DNA from: Nocardiopsis endophytica
GTDB lineage: Bacteria; Actinomycetota; Actinomycetes; Streptosporangiales; Streptosporangiaceae
Reading direction: 5' to 3'
Assembly (NCBI RefSeq): GCF_027706725.1
Contig: NZ_JAQFWQ010000023.1
Coordinates: 1 to 64,000 of the forward strand
Length of the DNA: 64,000 nt
Shown: piece by piece, positions 8,217 through 15,498 of the stretch
Numbering within the stretch: position 1 is the stretch's first letter
Layout of the letters: each line of letters opens with the position of its first letter
The notes under the pieces: generated by a model
What the model was told of the DNA's origin: nothing
Database searches by the model: none
What the model saw: the letters and a program-made list of their open reading frames with translations, nothing else
Program-made: the position numbers and the translations under genes

Positions 8217-9734
8217 ATGTCCATCGAACCGGGTGTGCGTCCCGACGACGCCGCACCGGACGCAGAACCGAGCACGTCACCGGACACCACGCCGCCGCAG
8301 GCGCCCGACCGGATCCCGCCGCGGCCGTCGACCGGTGCGGCCCTGCGCGCGCTGGTGCTCCGGCTCCACTTCTACGCCGGAATCCTCATCGCGCCCTTCA
8401 TCGCCGTCGCGGCGGCGACCGGGCTCCTCTACGCCTTCAGCCCGACACTGGAACAGGTGGCCTACCGGGACGTCCTCACCGTGGAGGCCGGCGGTGACCC
8501 GCTCCCGCTCCAGGAGCAGATCGACGCCGCCGCCGAGGCCTACCCGGAGGGGACCCTGGACGCCGTCAGGCCCGGCGCCGAGCCCGACCGGAGCACCGGT
8601 GTGCTGTTCACCAAGCCCGACGACGAGGACAAGCGGATGAGCGTCTTCGTCGACCCCTACACCGCCGAGGTGCTGGGCCGGTACGACTCCTACGGCAGCA
8701 GCGCCTCCCTTCCCCTGCGGACCTGGCTCGCCGAACTGCACAAGGACCTCCACCTGGGCGAGCCCGGCCGCATGTACAGCGAGCTGGCCGCGAGCTGGAT
8801 GTGGGTCATCGCGGCCGGAGGCATCGTCCTGTGGTTCACGCGCGGGCGCCGCAACCGCCGCGTGCGCAGACTGCTTCTGCCCGAGGGGGCCGGCGCGCGC
8901 GGGCGCAGGCGGAGCCTCTCCTGGCATGGGGCGGTCGGAACGTGGGCCCTGATCGGCCTCCTCGCGCTCTCCGCCACCGGCCTGTCCTGGTCGAACCTGG
9001 CCGGGGGCAACATCGGCTCCATGCGCGAGGCCTTCGGCTGGCAGACGCCCAGCCTGGAGGCGGCCTCGGGCGGCCACGAAGGGCACGGCGGCTCCGGCGA
9101 CGGACACGGCGGTGACGGCGGCCACGAGCACGCCCCGCTCAGCGGCGCGGGGCCGGAAACGGCGCTCGCGTCGGCCCGTGCCGCAGGGCTCGACGGGCCG
9201 GTCGAGATCGCCGTCCCCGGTGCGGAACGCGCGGTGTACACCGTCGCCGAGACGAGCCGGGAATGGCCGGCCGACCAGGACCAGGTGGCGGTGGACCCCG
9301 CTGACGGCCGTGTCCTGGAGGAGCTGCGCTTCGAGGACTACCCCCTGATGGCCAAGGTGACCAAGTGGGGCATCGCCGCGCACATGGGCCTGCTGTTCGG
9401 CCTGGCCAACCAGGTGGCCCTGGCGGCGCTGGCACTGGCGGCGCTGACGCTCATCGTCCTCGGCTACCGGATGTGGTGGCAGCGGCGACCCACCAGGGCG
9501 GCGAGCCGTGCCTCCTTCGGCCGCCCCGTACCCCGCGGGGCGCTCGCCCGCCTCGACTGGACCGCCCGCATCCTTGTCGCTCTCGTGGCGGTCGCCGTGG
9601 GCGTGTTCCTCCCCCTCTTCGGGATCTCGCTGCTGGCGTTCCTGGCCGTCGACACCGCACTCGGCCTGAAGCAGAGGGCCAGGGCGAAGCGTGAGGAGCA
9701 GAGGGAGGGAGACGGCCTGCCCCTGGGCGCCTGA
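8217..9734 (+). CDS. PepSY-associated transmembrane protein
   Basis: A 505-residue membrane protein of the PepSY_TM family. After a Pro/Asp-rich cytoplasmic N-terminus come a helix at about 45-75 (HFYAGILIAPFIAVAAATG), a periplasm-facing PepSY domain with the LHKDLHLGEPGR motif, further helices (about 190-205, 240-260, 390-420, 445-480) and a Lys/Glu-rich tail. A loop near residue 285 is packed with His and Gly (GHEGHGGSGDGHGGDGGHEH) and probably binds metal. Relatives work in iron or copper handling. AAGGAG at 8202-8207 supports ATG 8217. Confidence 0.85.
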   Translation: MSIEPGVRPDDAAPDAEPSTSPDTTPPQAPDRIPPRPSTGAALRALVLRLHFYAGILIAPFIAVAAATGLLYAFSPTLEQVAYRDVLTVEAGGDPLPLQEQIDAAAEAYPEGTLDAVRPGAEPDRSTGVLFTKPDDEDKRMSVFVDPYTAEVLGRYDSYGSSASLPLRTWLAELHKDLHLGEPGRMYSELAASWMWVIAAGGIVLWFTRGRRNRRVRRLLLPEGAGARGRRRSLSWHGAVGTWALIGLLALSATGLSWSNLAGGNIGSMREAFGWQTPSLEAASGGHEGHGGSGDGHGGDGGHEHAPLSGAGPETALASARAAGLDGPVEIAVPGAERAVYTVAETSREWPADQDQVAVDPADGRVLEELRFEDYPLMAKVTKWGIAAHMGLLFGLANQVALAALALAALTLIVLGYRMWWQRRPTRAASRASFGRPVPRGALARLDWTARILVALVAVAVGVFLPLFGISLLAFLAVDTALGLKQRARAKREEQREGDGLPLGA

Positions 9735-9811
9735 CAGGCGCCTGAGCTGCTGAGCACCCGAAAGGCGCCCCGGCCGAGCCCTCGCCGGTGGGCGCCGGAC
9801 GAGGACCGTGC

Positions 9812-9843
9812 GAGGGCCGGGCGGTACGTTCCGCCCGGCCCTC
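9812..9843. terminator. Terminator between convergent genes
   Basis: A perfect 13-bp stem GAGGGCCGGGCGG with its complement and a 6-base loop (TACGTT), between the PepSY gene and the pectate lyase gene, which end toward each other. Confidence 0.85.
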
Positions 9844-9887
9844 CCGCCCCGGAATCACCACCCGGGATGCTCCTCAAGACGGGGTGG

Positions 9888-11180
9888 TCAGCGCAGCCTG
9901 CCCGCCCCGGCCTTGGCGGGGACCAGATGCGGCACCGCCCGGGTCGGGTGGATCTTCCCGTGCCGCTCGGGCTCCCAGCCCACGTCGGAGGAGAGCGGCG
10001 CATCCGGGTGGGCCGCGTTGTAGGCGCCCAGGAGATCCACGGGCCGCCCCCCGAAGATGCTCCCCTCCTCGTACAGCGCCGTCCCGCCCCAGGAGACGAT
10101 GGCGTCTTCGGGAGCGATCCCCGGAGCCATGTCGAAGGAGTTGTTCTGGGCGTAGATCCCCGACTCCACGCCCGCGCCCCACGAGTACTGGTACGCGTAG
10201 TCCGACCCGGAGCCGTGCGTGTAGTGGTTGTTGTACACGTGCACCTGGCCGTAGCGGACCCGCGGGACGCGCTGCGTCAGGCCGGTGAAGTGGTTGTGGT
10301 GCACGGTCACGCGCAGCCGGCCCCGGTCCCCGTGGCTGTTGGAGTCCGTGTTCCCGATGAGCATCGTCTTGTCGTGCCCGTCGAGCACGTTCCAGGAGAC
10401 CGTTACCAGGTCGCTGCCGCGGATCACGTCGATCATGCCGTCGTGGCGGTCCACCTGCGCCCCGTAGACGCGCTCCAGCTCGTGGTCGCGGGTCTCGCCG
10501 TCGGTGAGCGTCAGGTGGTCCAGCCAGACGTGGCGGGAGCGGGACACCTCGATGTTGTCGTACTCGGCGTCCCAGTCCTCGCCGCGCCACTCCGGGAAGC
10601 AGTCGTAGGCGTCGTGCACCGCGAGGTTGCGGACGATGACGTTCTCCACGCTCTCCAGCAGGATGCCGCCGCCCGTGAGGGAGGCGTCGCCGACGCCGAC
10701 GATGGTCGTGTTCGAGCCCGGCGTGAGCAGGACGTGCTCGCGGTGGGCCTGGTAGGAGCGGTCGCGGGCCTCGGCGAGCGGGCCGTCCTCGCCGCCCTCC
10801 CAGTGCTCGGGGTCGAACGCCTCGACGTAGGCGTCCCAGTCGTACTCGGGGTCGGCGAAGTCCGAGCACGCGAGCGCGCTGCCGTCCGCGGCGGTCATGG
10901 CGCCGATGGCGCCCTCGACGTAGACGATCTTGGGGTGGTCGCCGCGGACCGCCCGCTTCAGCTCGTCCCAGGTGCGCACGGTGGACACGTCCGCGTCGTC
11001 GGCGGCGGCGCCGCCGGTGGTGCCGCCCTCGGCCGACGCCCATCCGTCGTTCTCGGCGAGCGTCTCCCGGCCGATGTCGCGCCCGGGCGGTCGGGGGTCG
11101 GCGGCGGCCGGGGGAGCGGCGGCCGAGGCGGCCAGGACCGCCCCGGCGGCGAGGACCGCGAGCTGGGGTGCTCTCCTCAC
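9888..11180 (-). CDS. Secreted pectate lyase (PL1 family)
   Basis: A 430-residue extracellular enzyme cleaving polygalacturonate by beta-elimination. The N-terminus is a Sec signal peptide (Arg-Arg, Ala-rich core, PPAAADP). Beta-helix lyase motifs are clear: VWLDHLTLTDGE, DGMIDVIRGSDLVTVSWN and VTVHHNHFTGLTQRVPRVR with the catalytic Arg region, then VHVYNNHY. The start is GTG 11180, directly before the signal peptide, with GAGAGGA seven bases upstream; the frame stays open further back but not as a signal peptide. Two matching LacI-type sites lie upstream (11211 and 11279). The MFS gene lies just upstream on the same strand. Confidence 0.92.
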   Translation of the reverse strand: MRRAPQLAVLAAGAVLAASAAAPPAAADPRPPGRDIGRETLAENDGWASAEGGTTGGAAADDADVSTVRTWDELKRAVRGDHPKIVYVEGAIGAMTAADGSALACSDFADPEYDWDAYVEAFDPEHWEGGEDGPLAEARDRSYQAHREHVLLTPGSNTTIVGVGDASLTGGGILLESVENVIVRNLAVHDAYDCFPEWRGEDWDAEYDNIEVSRSRHVWLDHLTLTDGETRDHELERVYGAQVDRHDGMIDVIRGSDLVTVSWNVLDGHDKTMLIGNTDSNSHGDRGRLRVTVHHNHFTGLTQRVPRVRYGQVHVYNNHYTHGSGSDYAYQYSWGAGVESGIYAQNNSFDMAPGIAPEDAIVSWGGTALYEEGSIFGGRPVDLLGAYNAAHPDAPLSSDVGWEPERHGKIHPTRAVPHLVPAKAGAGRLR

Positions 11181-11210
11181 GGGGGTTCCTCTCTGTTCGT
11201 TCGGGGGATA

Positions 11211-11224
11211 GGGAAGCGATTTCC
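11211..11224. promoter_or_regulatory. Candidate LacI-family operator 1
   Basis: GGGAAGCGATTTCC fits GGnAAnCGnTTnCC, an imperfect palindrome centred on CG as in LacI-family operators. It lies about 30 bp before the pectate lyase start, where a repressor would block transcription. A second site with the same consensus is at 11279. Confidence 0.5.
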
Positions 11225-11278
11225 TGACCATCTGGGATGGTATGAGGCCGATCGTGCCGTTTCTCTGATTCATTGATC

Positions 11279-11292
11279 GGAAAACGCTTACC
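11279..11292. promoter_or_regulatory. Candidate LacI-family operator 2
   Basis: GGAAAACGCTTACC fits the same GGnAAnCGnTTnCC consensus as the site at 11211, 68 bp away, which would suit looping or cooperative binding. It lies just outside the 3' end of the MFS open frame. The regulator gene is not in the window. Confidence 0.5.
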
Positions 11293-11296
11293 GAAA

Positions 11297-12988
11297 TCAA
11301 CGGTCGCCCGAAGGGTGCTCCCGCGTCAAGAGGGGCGGGCGTCGCCGAAAGCGGTGCGGGGCCGGGGCGACCGCCCCGGCCCCGCACCGCGGAGGCTCCT
11401 CACCGCGTGGGCTCGTCGACCCCGTGAACAGCTGCACGGCCGTGGAGAGGACGCGGAAGAGCGCGTAGAGCAGCAGTACCGACACGATCGCCCATGACAC
11501 CACCAGCCATGTGCCGCGTGCGCGTACCGCGCCGCCGCCGGTCGGCTGCGAGTCCTCCTCCGCGCGGTCCACGGTGTCCTCGCCCCGGTCTTCGGCGCCG
11601 CCGCCGGAGGAGGCGGAGGCGCGCGCGGGCTCGTGGAACCTCTTGGAGACCGGGCGGATGAACAGGTTGGCCACGAACCCGACGACCAGCAGTCCCACCA
11701 TCGTCAGAAGCGGCGCCTGGTACGCGCTCTGCGTCAGCGTCCCCGGCTCGCCCTCGGCGTCGAGGAAGGCGTTCACGATGAGCGGCCCCGCCACCCCGGC
11801 GGCCGACCACGCCGTCAGCAGCCGCCCGTGGATCGCCCCCACCTGGTAGGTGCCGAACAGGTCGCGCAGGTAGGCGGGAACGGTGGCGAACCCGCCGCCG
11901 TAGAAGGAGAGGATCAGGCAGGCGGTGGCCACGAACAGCACCATCGATGTGCCGCCCACGGTGGCCATCAGCGCGTACAGCACCGCCCCGGCGCCCAGGT
12001 AGACCATGTACGTGGGCTTGCGCCCGATGATGTCGGAGGTGGACGACCACACGAAGCGGCCGGCCATGTTGAACAGGGACAGCATCCCCACGAAGCCCCC
12101 GGCCGCGACGGCCGTGACGGCGGCCCCGCCCCCGTCGCGGAAGAAGTCCTGGATCAGCGGGCTGGCGTGCTCCAGGATGCCGATGCCGGCGGTGACGTTG
12201 GTGAACAGCACCGTCCACAGCAGCCAGAACTGGGGCGTGCGCAGGGCGTTGGCCGCCGAGACGCTCGCGCTGGTCACCATCGGCGCCTTGGCCGTGCGCG
12301 CCGGGTCGAACCCCTCGGGCACCCAGCCCTCCGGAGGGACGCGGATGAGCAGCACGCCCATCATCATCAGCACGAAGTAGCCCAGCCCGAGCACGGTGAA
12401 CATGCCCACCAGCGCCCCGCCGGAGGCGACCGAACCGGCCGAGGCGGGATCGTAGGCGGGGTCGAAGAGGGCCAGGAGCCGGCCGGAGACGGGCGTGGCG
12501 ACCAGCGCGCCGCCGCCGAAGCCCATGATCGCCATGCCGGTGGCCAGCCCCGGGCGGTCGGGGAACCACTTGATCAGCGTGGACACGGGGGAGATGTAGC
12601 CCAGGCCGAGCCCGATGCCGCCGATCACGCCGTAGCCGAGGTAGACCAGCCAGAGCTGCCCGGCGGCGACGCCCAGGGCGCTGACGAGGAAGCCGGATCC
12701 CCAGCACACGGCGGAGACGAACATCGTGGTGCGCGGGCCGACGCGCTCGACCCAGGGGCCGAACACGGCGGCGGACAGGCCGAGCATCACGATCGCGACC
12801 GAGAAGATCAGTCCGATCCCGGTCTGCGAGGTGTCGAAATGGGCGATGAGCGAGTTCTTGTAGACGCTGGTGGCGTAGGCCTGTCCGATGGAGAGGTGGA
12901 CGGCGAGGGCGGCGGGCGGGACGAGCCACCGGCTGTACCCCCGGGAGGCGACCGAGCGCTCGCGGTCGAGGACGCGCAACGCGGACAA
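11297..12988 (-). CDS. OFA-family MFS transporter with fused C-terminal small-subunit-like helix
   Basis: A 563-residue major facilitator of the oxalate/formate antiporter (OFA) group, with 12 helices up to about residue 450, typical YGYGVIGGIGLG-like and GRFVWSSTSDIIGRK motifs. After a Ser/Asp/Glu-rich linker comes one more hydrophobic helix (WLVVSWAIVSVLLLYALFRV, then LSTAVQLF), which resembles the separate small subunit often encoded after OFA transporters. The last 40 residues (Arg/Pro-rich) run through a perfect terminator hairpin at 11351-11390 and are probably not conserved; a frameshift near 11400 would end the protein there. The start is TTG 12988 with AAGAAGG seven bases upstream. 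Confidence 0.8.
   Translation of the reverse strand: MSALRVLDRERSVASRGYSRWLVPPAALAVHLSIGQAYATSVYKNSLIAHFDTSQTGIGLIFSVAIVMLGLSAAVFGPWVERVGPRTTMFVSAVCWGSGFLVSALGVAAGQLWLVYLGYGVIGGIGLGLGYISPVSTLIKWFPDRPGLATGMAIMGFGGGALVATPVSGRLLALFDPAYDPASAGSVASGGALVGMFTVLGLGYFVLMMMGVLLIRVPPEGWVPEGFDPARTAKAPMVTSASVSAANALRTPQFWLLWTVLFTNVTAGIGILEHASPLIQDFFRDGGGAAVTAVAAGGFVGMLSLFNMAGRFVWSSTSDIIGRKPTYMVYLGAGAVLYALMATVGGTSMVLFVATACLILSFYGGGFATVPAYLRDLFGTYQVGAIHGRLLTAWSAAGVAGPLIVNAFLDAEGEPGTLTQSAYQAPLLTMVGLLVVGFVANLFIRPVSKRFHEPARASASSGGGAEDRGEDTVDRAEEDSQPTGGGAVRARGTWLVVSWAIVSVLLLYALFRVLSTAVQLFTGSTSPRGEEPPRCGAGAVAPAPHRFRRRPPLLTREHPSGDR
11351..11390 (-). terminator. Terminator hairpin inside the 3' end of the MFS reading frame
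   Basis: A perfect 18-bp stem (11351-11368 with 11373-11390, core GGTGCGGGGCCGGGG) and a 4-base loop. It should end the transporter mRNA before the pectate lyase promoter, yet it overlaps the last codons of the open frame. Confidence 0.75.
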
Positions 12989-13411
12989 GGGAGGACCTTC
13001 TTCCCGGTGCTGGGATATCGCATACCGTAGACGTCGGAATCATGGCACGTCGGCACCGGTACCGGGAAGATCATAGAGCCCCCTCCTCCAAAGCGGGAAA
13101 GGGCATCCCGACTGCCCTGCCGGGGCGCCGCAACCGGCCCTGAGGGTCGAGGACGGCCAGGAGCGCGGCTGACCCGCCGTCGGACCCGCAGAGGGGACAC
13201 GCCCACTGAAGCGGATGATGATCTCGACAGAAGTGCTGTCGAATCGGCGATATTGACAGCACTTCTGTCGAGATCATCGCGGGGGCCGCCGCCCGTGTCC
13301 GCCGTTCCTGTCACGGATCGGTCCGCCGCCTTGTCCTCCTTGTGAGGACCGCTCATCCGGGTGCAACGCACCGGAGCATGTGCGGTCGGACGCCGTTGGC
13401 AAGGAGTGGAC
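12989..13411. other. Divergent intergenic region with palindrome
   Basis: The region between the divergent MFS and oxidoreductase genes. It must hold both promoters; I could not assign clean -10/-35 pairs. It contains an AT-richer patch at about 13010-13075 and the perfect inverted repeat at 13217-13278. Confidence 0.5.
13217..13278. repeat. Perfect 24-bp inverted repeat, copy 2 of dispersed element
   Basis: The left arm 13217-13240 starts GATGATCTCGACAGAAGTGC; the right arm 13255-13278 is its exact reverse complement; the loop is 14 bases. The outer 12 bases equal those of the copy at 31-92. Because it lies between divergent genes it is not simply a terminator. Confidence 0.9.
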
Positions 13412-14584
13412 ATGCCTGCAGAGATCACCATCATCGGCGGCGGCCTCGCGGGGCTCGTCGCCGCCAACGCGGCGGCCGAGAAGGGGGCGGCGGTGCGGCT
13501 GTACGAGGCGCACACCGACCTCGGCGGCCGTGCGCGCGCCATCGAGGGCCCCTACCTGGCCCACGAGGGCGGCCACGTCTTCTACGCCGACGGCCCCCAC
13601 TGGACCTGGCTCACCCGGCGCCGCCTGGTGCAGCCGCTCGCCTGGCCGCCGCTCAGGAAGGCGGCGGGGGCCAGGTGGCTCCACCAGGGGCGCCTGCGTC
13701 ACACGCCGCCGCCGTCCGTCCTGCGGATGGCCGCCCGTCCGTGGCTGAAGGCCCCCGTGGACGAAGACTTCCGCTCGTGGGCGACGCGCCTGTACGGGCC
13801 CGACACCGCCCGGGACGCGGCGAACGCCATTGCCGTGGCCACCTACGACGCCGATACCGGGCGCCTCTCCGCCGCCTTCGTCTGGGGACTGATCACCCGC
13901 GTGTACGGCCTCCGCGTGCCCGCCGTCCGGTGGACGGCGGGCGGGTGGCAGGCCGTGGTCGACCGGCTCGCCGCCCGCGCGCGCTCGCTCGGCGTGGAGA
14001 TCGAGACGGGGGCGCGCGTCACCGAGGTCCCTCTGGACCGCGGCCCGGCCATCGTCGCCACGGAGCTCTCCTCGGCCCGGAGGCTGCTGGACGACGACTC
14101 CCTGGAGTGGGAGAGCGGCCACTGCATGCTCATGGACCTCGCGGTGAAGGAGAGGCGGGACGACCCGTTCCTCTGCTTCGACGTGGACGGCGGGGGGTTC
14201 TTCGAGAGCTATGCCCAGCAGGACCCCGGTGCGGCTCCCGCAGGGGAGGACCTCTACCAGCTCCAGGTGCCCATGCACAGCAGTGAGTCGTCCGAACAGG
14301 GCCGGGAGCGCGCCCGGGCCCTGGCCGATTCGGGCATCCGCGACTGGAGGGACCGGGTGACCTGGCAGCGGACGGCCCAAGCGCGCGGGAGGAGCGGCGC
14401 GCTGGACCTTCCGGGCCGGACGTGGCGCGACCGTCCGGCCATCGACCGCGGTGACGGCGTCCTCCTGGCGGGGGACATGGTGGCGGCGCCGGGCATGCGC
14501 GGGGAGATCTCCATCAACAGCGCGCTCCGTGCGGCGTCCCTGGCCCTCCGGCAGACCGCGCGGACGAAGGCGGCCCAGGGCTGA
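13412..14584 (+). CDS. FAD/NAD(P)-binding oxidoreductase (phytoene-desaturase/amine-oxidase-like)
   Basis: A 390-residue flavoprotein. The N-terminal dinucleotide-binding fold reads TIIGGGLAGLVAANAAAEKGAAVRLYEA followed by GGRAR (residues about 5-47), as in the phytoene desaturase and amine oxidase superfamily. The C-terminus has the second FAD contact (GVLLAGDMVAAPGMRGEISINSA). The substrate-binding middle is not one I can name. AAGGAG at 13401-13406, five bases from ATG 13412, fixes the start. It is cytoplasmic and probably a single-gene unit, ending in a hairpin at 14625. Confidence 0.8.
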   Translation: MPAEITIIGGGLAGLVAANAAAEKGAAVRLYEAHTDLGGRARAIEGPYLAHEGGHVFYADGPHWTWLTRRRLVQPLAWPPLRKAAGARWLHQGRLRHTPPPSVLRMAARPWLKAPVDEDFRSWATRLYGPDTARDAANAIAVATYDADTGRLSAAFVWGLITRVYGLRVPAVRWTAGGWQAVVDRLAARARSLGVEIETGARVTEVPLDRGPAIVATELSSARRLLDDDSLEWESGHCMLMDLAVKERRDDPFLCFDVDGGGFFESYAQQDPGAAPAGEDLYQLQVPMHSSESSEQGRERARALADSGIRDWRDRVTWQRTAQARGRSGALDLPGRTWRDRPAIDRGDGVLLAGDMVAAPGMRGEISINSALRAASLALRQTARTKAAQG

Positions 14585-14624
14585 CACCGCTCCGCCCGCG
14601 CCCGTCCCCTGCCAGGGGCCCGTC

Positions 14625-14659
14625 CCGGGCTTCCCCCTCCCGCGCGCGGGGAAGCCCGG
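14625..14659 (+). terminator. Terminator after the oxidoreductase gene
   Basis: A perfect 12-bp stem CCGGGCTTCCCC with its complement and an 11-base loop, 40 bp after the stop at 14584. Confidence 0.7.
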
Positions 14660-14701
14660 CGTTCTCCCTTCCCGGGCCGTGCACTGTGCCAGGATGGGGC
14701 G

Positions 14702-15292
14702 ATGGACCGTGTCTGGACCGTTGACTTCTGGTTCGACCCCTCGTGCCCCCTCACGCGCAACACCGCACGCTGGCTCCTGGAGGCCTCGAGCCGCCGCCCC
14801 ATCACCATCACATGGCGCGTCATGAGCCTGTCCGTGCTCAACGAAGGGCGCGACGACGACCCGGAGGGCGACCCCGACGGCTACCTGTGGATCCCGGCGC
14901 GCATCTGCGCCGCCGTCCAGCACGAGCACGGGCACGACGCCCTCGGCCGGTTCTACCGCGCCCTGTGGTCGGCCGCCGAGAACGGCGACGGCGACTGGAT
15001 CGGCGACTTCACCGAGGCCCTGACCGCGGCCGGGCTGCCCCCGGAGCTGGCCGCCGTGGGCGGGGGCACCGAGTACGACGGCGTGCTGCGCGCCTCCCAC
15101 GAGGAGGGCACCTCCCTCGTCGGCGAGGGCACCGGCACCCCCGTCACCGCCGTCACCGCGCCCGACGGCGGCCGGACGGCCTTCTTCGGGCCCGTCGTCC
15201 ACCAGGTCCCGACCGGCCCGTCGGCCGCCGACCTGTGGGACGGGGCGCTGCTCATCGCCGGGGTGCCGGGGTTCAAAGAGCTCAAGACCTGA
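14702..15292 (+). CDS. DsbA-family protein, mycothiol-dependent nitroreductase (Rv2466c) type
   Basis: A 196-residue thioredoxin-fold protein without signal peptide. The opening WTVDFWFDPSCPLTRNTARWLLEA aligns with the actinobacterial Rv2466c group of mycothiol-linked disulfide reductases, whose active site is C-P-W-C. Here the site reads C15-P16-L17-T18, so the resolving Cys is a Thr and a monothiol mechanism is implied. The late cis-Pro segment (GEGTGTPVTAV) is present. It starts at ATG 14702. Confidence 0.75.
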   Translation: MDRVWTVDFWFDPSCPLTRNTARWLLEASSRRPITITWRVMSLSVLNEGRDDDPEGDPDGYLWIPARICAAVQHEHGHDALGRFYRALWSAAENGDGDWIGDFTEALTAAGLPPELAAVGGGTEYDGVLRASHEEGTSLVGEGTGTPVTAVTAPDGGRTAFFGPVVHQVPTGPSAADLWDGALLIAGVPGFKELKT

Positions 15293-15498
15293 GGCGCCGG
15301 CCGGGGGTGCGCCGGGGCCGGGTCCGGCCCCGGACCCGGGCGACGGGGCAGGAAGTGGGCGGTCCTCCCCGCGTCCGTGCTGGTCGGAGGTTGACATCCG
15401 GGGCGGAACCCGCCTACTACTCGTGCGAGAAGCGGGGCCGACCGGAACCCCGACCACCGGATACGCCCCGCACCCCCTGGAGAAAGGCACGGCACCCG

